Assembly (NCBI GenBank): GCA_009923345.1
Contig: RFTR01000037.1
Coordinates: 1 to 12,616 of the forward strand
From: Betaproteobacteria bacterium
GTDB lineage: Bacteria > Pseudomonadota > Gammaproteobacteria > Burkholderiales > Burkholderiaceae_C
Length of the DNA: 12,616 nucleotides
Reading direction: 5' to 3'
Shown: positions 1-6,087 of the stretch, in pieces
Layout: each line of letters opens with the position of its first letter
Numbering within the stretch: position 1 is the stretch's first letter
Translations under genes and position numbers: made by a program
The notes under the pieces: model-generated
The model's database searches: none
What the model was told of the DNA's origin: nothing
The model's input: the letters and a program-made list of their open reading frames with translations, nothing else

Positions 1-476
1 ACACCAGCGTTGCTGAATCTGTCAACAGCCAAGCCTTGCCAGAGCGATTCGATGTTGTGACAGCTCTGCACGCATGTGATACCGCGACCGATGACGCGAT
101 AGATTTCGGTTTGCAAAAGCATGCGCGCTACATGGTCTTGGTGCCTTGTTGCCAAGCGGAGTTGGCCGCAAACTTGCGCCAGAACAAAGTGTTCGATTTA
201 AAGCGTACCCCCTTGGCAGAACTTTGGCGCCATCCCTTGCACACCCGCGAAATGGGAAGCCAGCTCACCAACGTCTTGCGCTGTTTGTACCTAGAAGCTC
301 TCGGCTACCAAGTGACCGTCACCGAATTGGTGGGCTGGGAGCACAGCATGAAAAACGAGCTCATCATCGCCAAATACACAGGCCAGAAAAAACAAAGCGC
401 CGCCGATCGCCTCAAAGCCCTGCTGACCGAATTCGGCTTGGAAGCGCTACTCAAAATTCGTTTTAGCCGCATTTAA
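1..476 (+). CDS. SAM-dependent methyltransferase, C-terminal part (5' end outside window)
   Basis: The frame is open from base 3 to the TAA at 474-476, so the window holds only the C-terminal ~157 residues. The visible signatures are an L-H-A-C-D-x-A-T-D motif just after a hydrophobic strand (FDVVTALHACD) and a V-P-C-C-Q motif about 30 residues later. Together they are typical of the class I Rossmann-fold methyltransferases of the Methyltransf_32 (GSTCD-like) type. The family is expected to transfer a methyl group from S-adenosylmethionine; the substrate cannot be told from the sequence. The SAM-binding glycine motif must lie upstream of the window. The TTG at 36 is an internal codon, not a start, because the frame and the protein character continue before it. 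The last codons (…KIRFSRI) run straight into a REP palindrome, and the stop codon lies inside that palindrome, so the native C-terminus may have been altered by the insertion. Confidence 0.8.
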   Translation, partial: TSVAESVNSQALPERFDVVTALHACDTATDDAIDFGLQKHARYMVLVPCCQAELAANLRQNKVFDLKRTPLAELWRHPLHTREMGSQLTNVLRCLYLEALGYQVTVTELVGWEHSMKNELIIAKYTGQKKQSAADRLKALLTEFGLEALLKIRFSRI

Positions 477-497
477 TTGGGGTCAGAACCCAATTAA
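473..497 (+). repeat. Left REP-type palindrome flanking the RAYT gene
   Basis: This is a perfect inverted repeat with 9-base arms, TTAATTGGG (473-481) and CCCAATTAA (489-497), around a 7-base centre GTCAGAA. The reverse complement of the right-hand copy (1255-1283) matches these 25 bases except for one centre base (GTCAGAA versus GTCAGAT). It lies 18 bases upstream of the RAYT start codon. The stop codon of the upstream methyltransferase (474-476) is part of its left arm. An imperfect-centre palindrome with a GGGGTCAGA core beside a RAYT gene is the expected substrate type for such transposases. Confidence 0.85.
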
Positions 498-515
498 TCG
501 CATTACCATCCTTGG

Positions 516-1208
516 ATGGCACGCCTTCCAAGACTAACTATTACGGGTTATCCGCAGCATGTGATCTTGCGCGGAAATGACCGGCAGGATATTTTTAGAA
601 ATACCGCGGACTACCAGCGCATGCTCGATTTATTCGAGCAACATAGCAGAGAGCAGGGCGTGGATATTCACGCCTATGTGCTGATGACCAACCATCTGCA
701 CCTGTTGCTTACGCCGCAAAAAGACCAAGCGCTTCCCAAAATGATGCAAGCCGTTGGGCGGAGTTACGTGCAAATATTCAACAAAGTGCATGGACGCACT
801 GGAACCTTGTGGGAGGGGCGCTACCGCTCCACGGTGATTCAGACCGAACGCTATTTGCTGGCGTGCATGGTGTATATCGATCTAAATCCGGTGCGTGCCT
901 ATATGGTGGCGCAACCCGATGACTACGTTTGGTCTAGTTACGGCCACTATGCGGGGCGTCGCAATGACCGACTTATCACGCCCCACGCCATGTATTGGGG
1001 CTTGGGCAACACCCCATTTGCCCGTGAAGCGGCATACGCCGAAATGGTGCATGCGGGCATACAAGCGGACCAGCAGCGTGCATTGACCGACGCCACGCTC
1101 AGTGGGTGGGCATTGGGAGACTCCAAATTCATCGCGGGGTTGAAGGCTGAAACCCCTAGACGGCTCAGCAAAGGCAAGGCTGGAAGGCCATTTCTTAAGC
1201 CTTTGTGA
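516..1208 (+). CDS. REP-associated tyrosine transposase (RAYT, Y1_Tnp/IS200-like HUH nuclease)
   Basis: This 230-residue protein has the full RAYT layout. The N-terminus is MARLPRL, followed by an H-V-I-L-R-G-N-D strand (residues 15-22). The metal-binding HUH motif T-N-H-L-H-L-L has its histidines at 60 and 62. A F-N-x-x-H-x-R-x-G-T-L-W-E-G-R-Y block covers about 88-103, and the catalytic-tyrosine helix Y-I-D-L-N-P-V-R-A starts at Y120. The family cuts and rejoins single-stranded DNA at REP palindromes through a covalent phosphotyrosine bond. Those palindromes are present on both sides of this gene. The length is normal and no motif is broken, so the enzyme looks potentially active. The ATG at 516 gives the standard N-terminus, but no Shine-Dalgarno sequence is visible before it, which suggests weak translation. 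RAYTs are usually single-copy, vertically inherited, domesticated relatives of IS200/IS605 transposases. Confidence 0.93.
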   Translation: MARLPRLTITGYPQHVILRGNDRQDIFRNTADYQRMLDLFEQHSREQGVDIHAYVLMTNHLHLLLTPQKDQALPKMMQAVGRSYVQIFNKVHGRTGTLWEGRYRSTVIQTERYLLACMVYIDLNPVRAYMVAQPDDYVWSSYGHYAGRRNDRLITPHAMYWGLGNTPFAREAAYAEMVHAGIQADQQRALTDATLSGWALGDSKFIAGLKAETPRRLSKGKAGRPFLKPL

Positions 1209-1216
1209 GCTTATTT

Positions 1217-1235
1217 GATCTGTCCCCAATAAATT
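1217..1235 (+). repeat. Half-size, diverged REP copy
   Basis: The 19 bases starting GATCTGTCCCC match bases 1265-1283 of the right REP at 17 of 19 positions and in the same orientation, 48 bases upstream. Only one arm is present: the sequence to the left (TTATTT) does not complete the palindrome. It begins 9 bases after the RAYT stop codon. It may be a decayed REP or the second member of a REP pair (BIME-like) downstream of the RAYT gene. Confidence 0.6.
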
Positions 1236-1254
1236 TCTAACCAGGGAAAAATGA

Positions 1255-1283
1255 AATTAATTGGGATCTGACCCCAATTAATT
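1255..1283 (-). repeat. Right REP-type palindrome flanking the RAYT gene
   Basis: This is a perfect inverted repeat with 11-base arms, AATTAATTGGG (1255-1265) and CCCAATTAATT (1273-1283), around the centre ATCTGAC. Its reverse complement equals the left REP (473-497) apart from one centre base, so the two copies face each other across the RAYT gene. It ends 3 bases before the putative -35 element of the gltBD promoter. Confidence 0.85.
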
Positions 1284-1286
1284 CTT

Positions 1287-1315
1287 TTGGCGCGGATGGT
1301 GCTTTGGGGTATGCT
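1287..1315 (+). promoter_or_regulatory. Putative sigma-70 promoter of gltBD
   Basis: A -35 candidate TTGGCG (1287-1292) and a -10 candidate TATGCT (1310-1315) are separated by 17 bases, each matching consensus at 4 of 6 positions. Transcription would start near 1322, giving a leader of about 24 bases before the gltB ATG. Position and spacing are good and the hexamers moderate. It sits directly downstream of the right REP, so any older upstream activator site has been displaced or replaced by the REP/RAYT unit. Confidence 0.4.
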
Positions 1316-1334
1316 CCTTTTCCCTAGAAATTTC

Positions 1335-1339
1335 AGGAG
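1335..1339 (+). promoter_or_regulatory. Ribosome binding site of gltB
   Basis: AGGAG lies 6 bases before the ATG at 1346. This fixes the start used for gltB and gives the expected short propeptide before the catalytic cysteine. Confidence 0.75.
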
Positions 1340-1345
1340 TGCGCC

Positions 1346-2536
1346 ATGACTACGGCTGCCGACCAAGCTTATTTACAACATCAGGGTTTGTACGACCCTT
1401 CAAACGAACACGACGCCTGTGGTGTTGGTTTTGTGGCACACATCAAAGGCCAAAAAAGCCATGCGATCGTGGGTCAGGCGCTCAAGATTTTGGAAAACCT
1501 CGACCACCGTGGTGCGGTCGGCGCTGACGCTTTGATGGGGGACGGCGCAGGTATCTTGATTCAGATTCCAGATGCCTTGTTCCGCGAAGACATGGCCAAG
1601 GTCGGCGTGACCTTGCCCGCGTTCGGTGAGTACGGCGTGGGTATGGTGTTCTTGCCCAAAGAACACGCTTCGCGCTTGGCTTGTGAGCAAGAACTGGAGC
1701 GTGCAGTCCTGGCCGAAGGTCAGGTATTACTGGGCTGGCGCGATGTGCCCGTTAATTTAGACATGCCTATGTCACCCGCCGTGCGCGCAAAAGAGCCGGT
1801 GATTCGCCAACTCTTTATTGGCCGTGGCAGCAATGTGATCGTGCAAGATGCATTGGAACGCAAGCTCTACGTGATCCGCAAAACTGCCAGCGCTGCGATC
1901 CAGCATCTCAACCTCAAGCACAGCAAAGAGTATTACGTGCCGAGTATGTCGAGTCGGACCATCATCTACAAAGGCTTGCTGTTGGCAGACCAAGTAGGAA
2001 CGTATTACAAAGACTTGGCAGACCCCCGCTGTGTTTCTGCTCTGGGTCTCGTGCACCAACGTTTCTCGACCAACACATTCCCCGAGTGGCCTCTGGCACA
2101 CCCCTATCGCTACGTCGCGCACAACGGTGAGATCAACACGGTTAAAGGTAACTTCAATTGGATGAGGGCTAGAGAAGGCGTAATGGCTTCGCCTGTCCTG
2201 GGTGAAGATTTGCGCAAGCTCTACCCCATCAGTTTCGCCGACCAATCCGACACTGCAACCTTTGACAACTGCTTAGAGTTGCTGACCATGGCCGGCTACC
2301 CACTCAGCCAAGCCGTGATGATGATGATTCCCGAGCCATGGGAAAACCACGCCACCATGGACGAGCGCCGCAAAGCGTTTTACGAATACCACGCCGCCAT
2401 GATGGAGCCATGGGATGGCCCTGCATCGATCGTCTTTACCGACGGCCGACAAATTGGCGCAACTTTGGATCGCAATGGCTTGCGTCCTTCGCGATATTGC
2501 ATCACCGACGACGACATGGTGGCAAGATGTTCTTAA
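1346..2536 (+). CDS. gltB: GltB N-terminal fragment: glutamine amidotransferase domain
   Basis: This is the 396-residue frame before the break. Residues 1-24 are the propeptide. Cys25 (codon 1418-1420) in D-A-C-G-V-G-F is the expected class II amidotransferase nucleophile, exposed after self-cleavage. Other GATase landmarks are present: L-D-H-R-G-A-V-G-A-D near 50, Q-R-F-S-T-N-T-F-P-E-W near 240, and H-N-G-E-I-N-T-V-K-G-N. The natural sequence ends at V392. The last four residues, A-R-C-S, before the TAA at 2534-2536 are out-of-frame readthrough. The missing segment would complete the last core strands of the glutaminase fold (the M-A-S-E region), so the fragment is probably unstable or inactive if the sequence is correct. 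Start chosen by the AGGAG at 1335-1339. Confidence 0.75.
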   Translation: MTTAADQAYLQHQGLYDPSNEHDACGVGFVAHIKGQKSHAIVGQALKILENLDHRGAVGADALMGDGAGILIQIPDALFREDMAKVGVTLPAFGEYGVGMVFLPKEHASRLACEQELERAVLAEGQVLLGWRDVPVNLDMPMSPAVRAKEPVIRQLFIGRGSNVIVQDALERKLYVIRKTASAAIQHLNLKHSKEYYVPSMSSRTIIYKGLLLADQVGTYYKDLADPRCVSALGLVHQRFSTNTFPEWPLAHPYRYVAHNGEINTVKGNFNWMRAREGVMASPVLGEDLRKLYPISFADQSDTATFDNCLELLTMAGYPLSQAVMMMIPEPWENHATMDERRKAFYEYHAAMMEPWDGPASIVFTDGRQIGATLDRNGLRPSRYCITDDDMVARCS

Positions 2537-5500
2537 TCGACCTCGAGCAAGGTCGCATGATCGATGACGAAGAGCTTAAAGCTGGTTTGACCAACAACCG
2601 TCCTTATAAGCAATGGATCGAGAACGTTCGTATCAAGCTTGACGATGTGAAGGGACACGAAAGCATTGGCGCAGCAGCAAATGCGCTTGTTGGATCGGGC
2701 GCTGTCAAAAGCGCAAATACAAACACCAGCATAAGCGCCACAGAAGGCACAAATCTCAGATCACAAGTCTCATTGCTTGACCGCCAGCAAGCCTTTGGTT
2801 ACAGCCAAGAAGACATCAAATTTTTAATGGCCCCTATGGCCATCAACGGTGAGGAAGGCATTGGCTCGATGGGCAATGACAGCCCTTTGGCTGTGTTGTC
2901 CAGCAAAAACAAACCGCTCTACAACTACTTTAAGCAGTTATTCGCGCAAGTGACCAACCCGCCGATCGACCCAATTCGTGAAGCGATCGTGATGTCACTG
3001 GTTTCGTTTGTCGGACCTAAGCCCAATTTGCTCGACATCAACCAAGTCAATCCACCGATGCGCTTGGAAGTTAGCCAACCCATCTTGGACTTTGCCGATA
3101 TGGCGAAGTTGCGCGATATCGAAACCTACACCCAAGGCAAGTTCAAGAGCGCCACTTTGGATATCACCTACCCTGTTTCATGGGGTCATGAAGGTGTTGA
3201 GGCGCAACTGGCGTCGTTGTGCGCTGAAGCAGTTGACAGCATCCGCAGCGGTAAAAATATTTTGATCATCAGCGACCATTCAGTGAGTGCTACTCAAGTG
3301 GCTATTCCTGCTGCACTGGCTTTGTCAGCGGTGCACCAGCATTTGGTGCGCGAAGGTTTGCGTACCAACGCTGGCTTGGTGGTCGAAACAGGGAGCGCAC
3401 GTGAAGTGCACCACTTTGCCGTGTTGGCAGGTTATGGCGCAGAAGCCGTGCATCCTTATTTGGCATTGGAAACACTGGCCGCATTACACAAAGATTTGCC
3501 TGCAGACCTATCAACAGACAAGGCCATTTATAACTTCATCAAAGCGATTGGCAAAGGCCTGTCCAAGATCATGTCCAAGATGGGCGTGTCGACCTATATG
3601 TCGTATTGCGGCGCGCAACTTTTCGAAGCGATCGGTATCAACACCGAGACTGTGAAAAAGTATTTCACTGGCACACCCAGCCGGGTGGAAGGTATTGGCA
3701 TTTTTGAAATGGCCGAAGAAGCCATTCGCATGCACAAAGCGGCATTCGGCGAAGACCCAGTGCTGGCCAACCGACTCGACACCGGCGGTGAATACGCATG
3801 GCGTGTGCGTGGCGAAGAGCATATGTGGACGCCTGACGCGATTGCCAAGTTGCAGCACAGCACACGCACCAACAACTTCAGCACTTATAAGGAATACGCG
3901 CAACTTATCAATGACCAAAGCAAGCGCCATTTGACCTTGCGTGGCTTGTTTGAATTCAAGATCGATCCGAGCAAAGCCATTTCAGTTGATGAAGTCGAGC
4001 CTGCTGCAGAGATTGTTAAGCGCTTTGCAACCGGCGCGATGTCGCTCGGTTCTATCAGCACCGAAGCCCACGCCACTTTGGCCGTCGCGATGAACCGCAT
4101 TGGCGGCAAGAGCAACACAGGTGAGGGCGGCGAAGACCCAGCCCGCTATCGCAACGAACTCAAAGGCATCCCCATCAAAAAGGGAGAGTCTTTAAAGAGC
4201 GTGATCGGTGAAGAACAAGTCGAAGTTGATGTCGAGTTGCAAGACGGCGACAGCTTGCGTTCACGCATCAAGCAAGTGGCGTCTGGCCGCTTTGGTGTGA
4301 CAGCGGAATATTTGTCTTCTTCTGACCAAATCCAAATCAAGATGGCGCAAGGTGCCAAGCCTGGTGAAGGCGGCCAATTGCCCGGTGGCAAAGTGTCGGA
4401 ATACATCGGCAAATTGCGCTACAGCGTGCCCGGCGTGGGTTTGATTTCACCGCCACCGCACCACGATATTTATTCGATCGAAGATTTGGCGCAACTGATC
4501 CACGACCTGAAAAACGTGGCACCACACGCCAGCATCAGCGTAAAGTTGGTGTCTGAAATTGGTGTGGGCACCATCGCTGCGGGTGTCGCGAAATGTAAGA
4601 GCGACCACGTGGTGATCGCAGGCCACGATGGCGGCACCGGTGCTTCGCCTTGGTCGTCGATCAAGCATGCGGGTAGCCCATGGGAAATCGGTCTGGCCGA
4701 AACCCAACAAACTTTGGTGCTCAATGGTTTGCGCGGACGTATCCGTGTGCAAGCCGACGGCCAAATGAAAACGGGTCGCGACGTTGCAGTCGGTGCATTA
4801 TTGGGCGCCGACGAATTTGGTTTCGCGACTGCGCCGCTGGTGGTCGAAGGTTGCATCATGATGCGCAAATGCCACTTGAACACCTGCCCTGTCGGTGTGG
4901 CGACGCAAGACCCCGCGTTGCGCAAGAAGTTCTCTGGCAAGCCTGAGCATGTGGTGAACTACTTCTTCTTTATTGCGGAAGAAGTACGCCAAATCATGGC
5001 GCAGTTAGGCATCAAGAAGTTTGACGACATGATTGGCCGCGCCGATCTACTCGACATGCGCCAAGGTATCGAACACTGGAAAGCCAGTGGCTTGGATTTC
5101 AGCCGCTTGTTGGCCGTGCCTCAAGTTGCTGCGGACGTGCCGCGTTTCCACGTCGATGTGCAAAACCACGGTTTGGAAAAAGCACTCGACCAAAAGCTGA
5201 TTGAAAAATCTAAGCCCGCGATTGATCGTGGCGAAAAAGTGCAGTTCATGGAAATGGCGCGCAACGTCAACCGTTCCGTTGGTGCCATGCTCTCAGGCGC
5301 AGTGACCAAAGTGCACCCACAAGGATTGCCGGACGACACCATCCGTATCCAACTCGAAGGCACGGGCGGTCAATCGTTTGGCGCGTTCTTGTGCAATGGC
5401 ATCACCTTGTATTTGATTGGTGATGCGAATGACTACACAGGCAAAGGTTTGTCGGGCGGTCGCATCGTGGTGCGTCCTAGCATTGACTTCCGAGGCGATG

Positions 5501-6075
5501 CGATCAACAACATCATTGTGGGCAATACCGCAATGTATGGCGCGACCTTAGGCGAGGCATTTTTTGCGGGCGTCGCAGGCGAACGCTTTGCTGTGCGTTT
5601 GTCTGGCGCCAGTGCGGTGATTGAAGGCACGGGCGACCACGGTTGTGAGTACATGACTGGCGGAACCGTGGCGGTGTTGGGCAAAACCGGCCGCAACTTC
5701 GCTGCAGGTATGAGCGGCGGCATTGCTTATGTGTACGACGAGGATGGCCAATTCGCAACGCGTTGCAATACTGCGATGGTCTCGCTTGAAAAAGTGTTGA
5801 CCGTTGCTGAGCAAGAAACAGTTGTGCCCAAAGCCGCATGGCACCGCGACCAATCGGACGAAGCGCAATTGAAGAAATTACTCGAAGACCACCACCGCTG
5901 GACGGGCTCCAAACGTGCCCGTGATTTGCTCGACAACTGGAGCACTGCACGTGAGAAGTTCGTCAAGGTCTTCCCGAACGAATACAAGCGCGCCTTGGGT
6001 GAAATCCATGCCGCCAAAACAGTTAAAACCGCCGCACCCGCAAAAGCCAAAAAAGCTGTTGCTGTTGCCAAGTAA
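2527..6075 (+). CDS. gltB: GltB C-terminal fragment: central, FMN/3Fe-4S synthase and GXGXG domains
   Basis: This frame carries the remaining GltB protein from G-K-M-F-L-I-D-L-E-Q-G-R onward. Coding homology starts at 2521. The first in-frame ATG (2527) would give 1182 residues and overlaps the stop of the N-terminal fragment. Visible landmarks are L-L-D-R-Q-Q-A-F-G-Y-S-Q-E-D near 2773, the FMN-site segment G-G-K-S-N-T-G-E-G-G-E-D near 4101, and the glycine-rich A-K-P-G-E-G-G-Q-L-P-G-G-K. Then come the 3Fe-4S cysteines at codons 4852/4870/4885 and the GXGXG region from about 5350. A variable linker (about 2650-2772), rich in Ala, Ser, Asn and Thr, looks longer than usual. The tail is rich in Ala and Lys. 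Upstream in-frame ATGs such as 2338 lie where the other frame encodes the real protein and are not starts. Confidence 0.75.
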   Translation: MFLIDLEQGRMIDDEELKAGLTNNRPYKQWIENVRIKLDDVKGHESIGAAANALVGSGAVKSANTNTSISATEGTNLRSQVSLLDRQQAFGYSQEDIKFLMAPMAINGEEGIGSMGNDSPLAVLSSKNKPLYNYFKQLFAQVTNPPIDPIREAIVMSLVSFVGPKPNLLDINQVNPPMRLEVSQPILDFADMAKLRDIETYTQGKFKSATLDITYPVSWGHEGVEAQLASLCAEAVDSIRSGKNILIISDHSVSATQVAIPAALALSAVHQHLVREGLRTNAGLVVETGSAREVHHFAVLAGYGAEAVHPYLALETLAALHKDLPADLSTDKAIYNFIKAIGKGLSKIMSKMGVSTYMSYCGAQLFEAIGINTETVKKYFTGTPSRVEGIGIFEMAEEAIRMHKAAFGEDPVLANRLDTGGEYAWRVRGEEHMWTPDAIAKLQHSTRTNNFSTYKEYAQLINDQSKRHLTLRGLFEFKIDPSKAISVDEVEPAAEIVKRFATGAMSLGSISTEAHATLAVAMNRIGGKSNTGEGGEDPARYRNELKGIPIKKGESLKSVIGEEQVEVDVELQDGDSLRSRIKQVASGRFGVTAEYLSSSDQIQIKMAQGAKPGEGGQLPGGKVSEYIGKLRYSVPGVGLISPPPHHDIYSIEDLAQLIHDLKNVAPHASISVKLVSEIGVGTIAAGVAKCKSDHVVIAGHDGGTGASPWSSIKHAGSPWEIGLAETQQTLVLNGLRGRIRVQADGQMKTGRDVAVGALLGADEFGFATAPLVVEGCIMMRKCHLNTCPVGVATQDPALRKKFSGKPEHVVNYFFFIAEEVRQIMAQLGIKKFDDMIGRADLLDMRQGIEHWKASGLDFSRLLAVPQVAADVPRFHVDVQNHGLEKALDQKLIEKSKPAIDRGEKVQFMEMARNVNRSVGAMLSGAVTKVHPQGLPDDTIRIQLEGTGGQSFGAFLCNGITLYLIGDANDYTGKGLSGGRIVVRPSIDFRGDAINNIIVGNTAMYGATLGEAFFAGVAGERFAVRLSGASAVIEGTGDHGCEYMTGGTVAVLGKTGRNFAAGMSGGIAYVYDEDGQFATRCNTAMVSLEKVLTVAEQETVVPKAAWHRDQSDEAQLKKLLEDHHRWTGSKRARDLLDNWSTAREKFVKVFPNEYKRALGEIHAAKTVKTAAPAKAKKAVAVAK

Positions 6076-6079
6076 AGGA
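6074..6079 (+). promoter_or_regulatory. Ribosome binding site of gltD
   Basis: AAAGGA overlaps the gltB stop codon (TAA 6073-6075) and lies 8 bases before the gltD ATG, consistent with translation of gltD from the gltB message. Confidence 0.65.
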
Positions 6080-6087
6080 CATTCATC

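Larger units (their letters stand above)
1346..6075 (+). pseudogene. gltB: Glutamate synthase (NADPH) large subunit gltB, interrupted by an internal deletion/frameshift
   Basis: Taken together, two reading frames encode a nearly full glutamate synthase alpha chain, which with GltD converts glutamine plus 2-oxoglutarate into two glutamates. The order is glutaminase domain (GATase type 2), central domain, FMN-binding synthase domain with the 3Fe-4S cysteines (codons at 4852, 4870 and 4885, pattern C-x5-C-x4-C), and the C-terminal GXGXG beta-helix domain. At about 2520 the frame changes: …T-D-D-D-M-V is followed directly, in another frame, by G-K-M-F-L-I-D. From memory of the family, about 24 residues of the type I-M-A-S-E-x-G-V-L-P…W-R-L-Q-P belong between them, so roughly 73 bases (a multiple of three plus one) appear lost. 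The two parts give 392 + 1184 residues. No other stop or gap was found. The sequence is otherwise well conserved, so the lesion is recent or is a sequence/assembly error. Confidence 0.85.

Noticed and set aside
36..38. TTG at 36 as a start of the first gene
   Set aside because: The same frame is open to base 3 and continues as plausible protein. A methyltransferase starting there would lack its SAM-binding motif.
465..1295. Target-site duplication around the RAYT unit
   Set aside because: Bases outside the two palindromes show no convincing direct repeat. Y1/HUH elements are not expected to make one.
2338..2520. Upstream extension of the second gltB frame from the ATG at 2338
   Set aside because: Up to 2520 the other frame encodes conserved glutaminase sequence, and this one encodes nothing familiar. 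Real homology in the second frame starts at 2521.
2511..2536. Programmed ribosomal frameshift in gltB
   Set aside because: There is no slippery heptamer at the join, and conserved residues are missing from both frames. A frameshift alone would not restore the protein.
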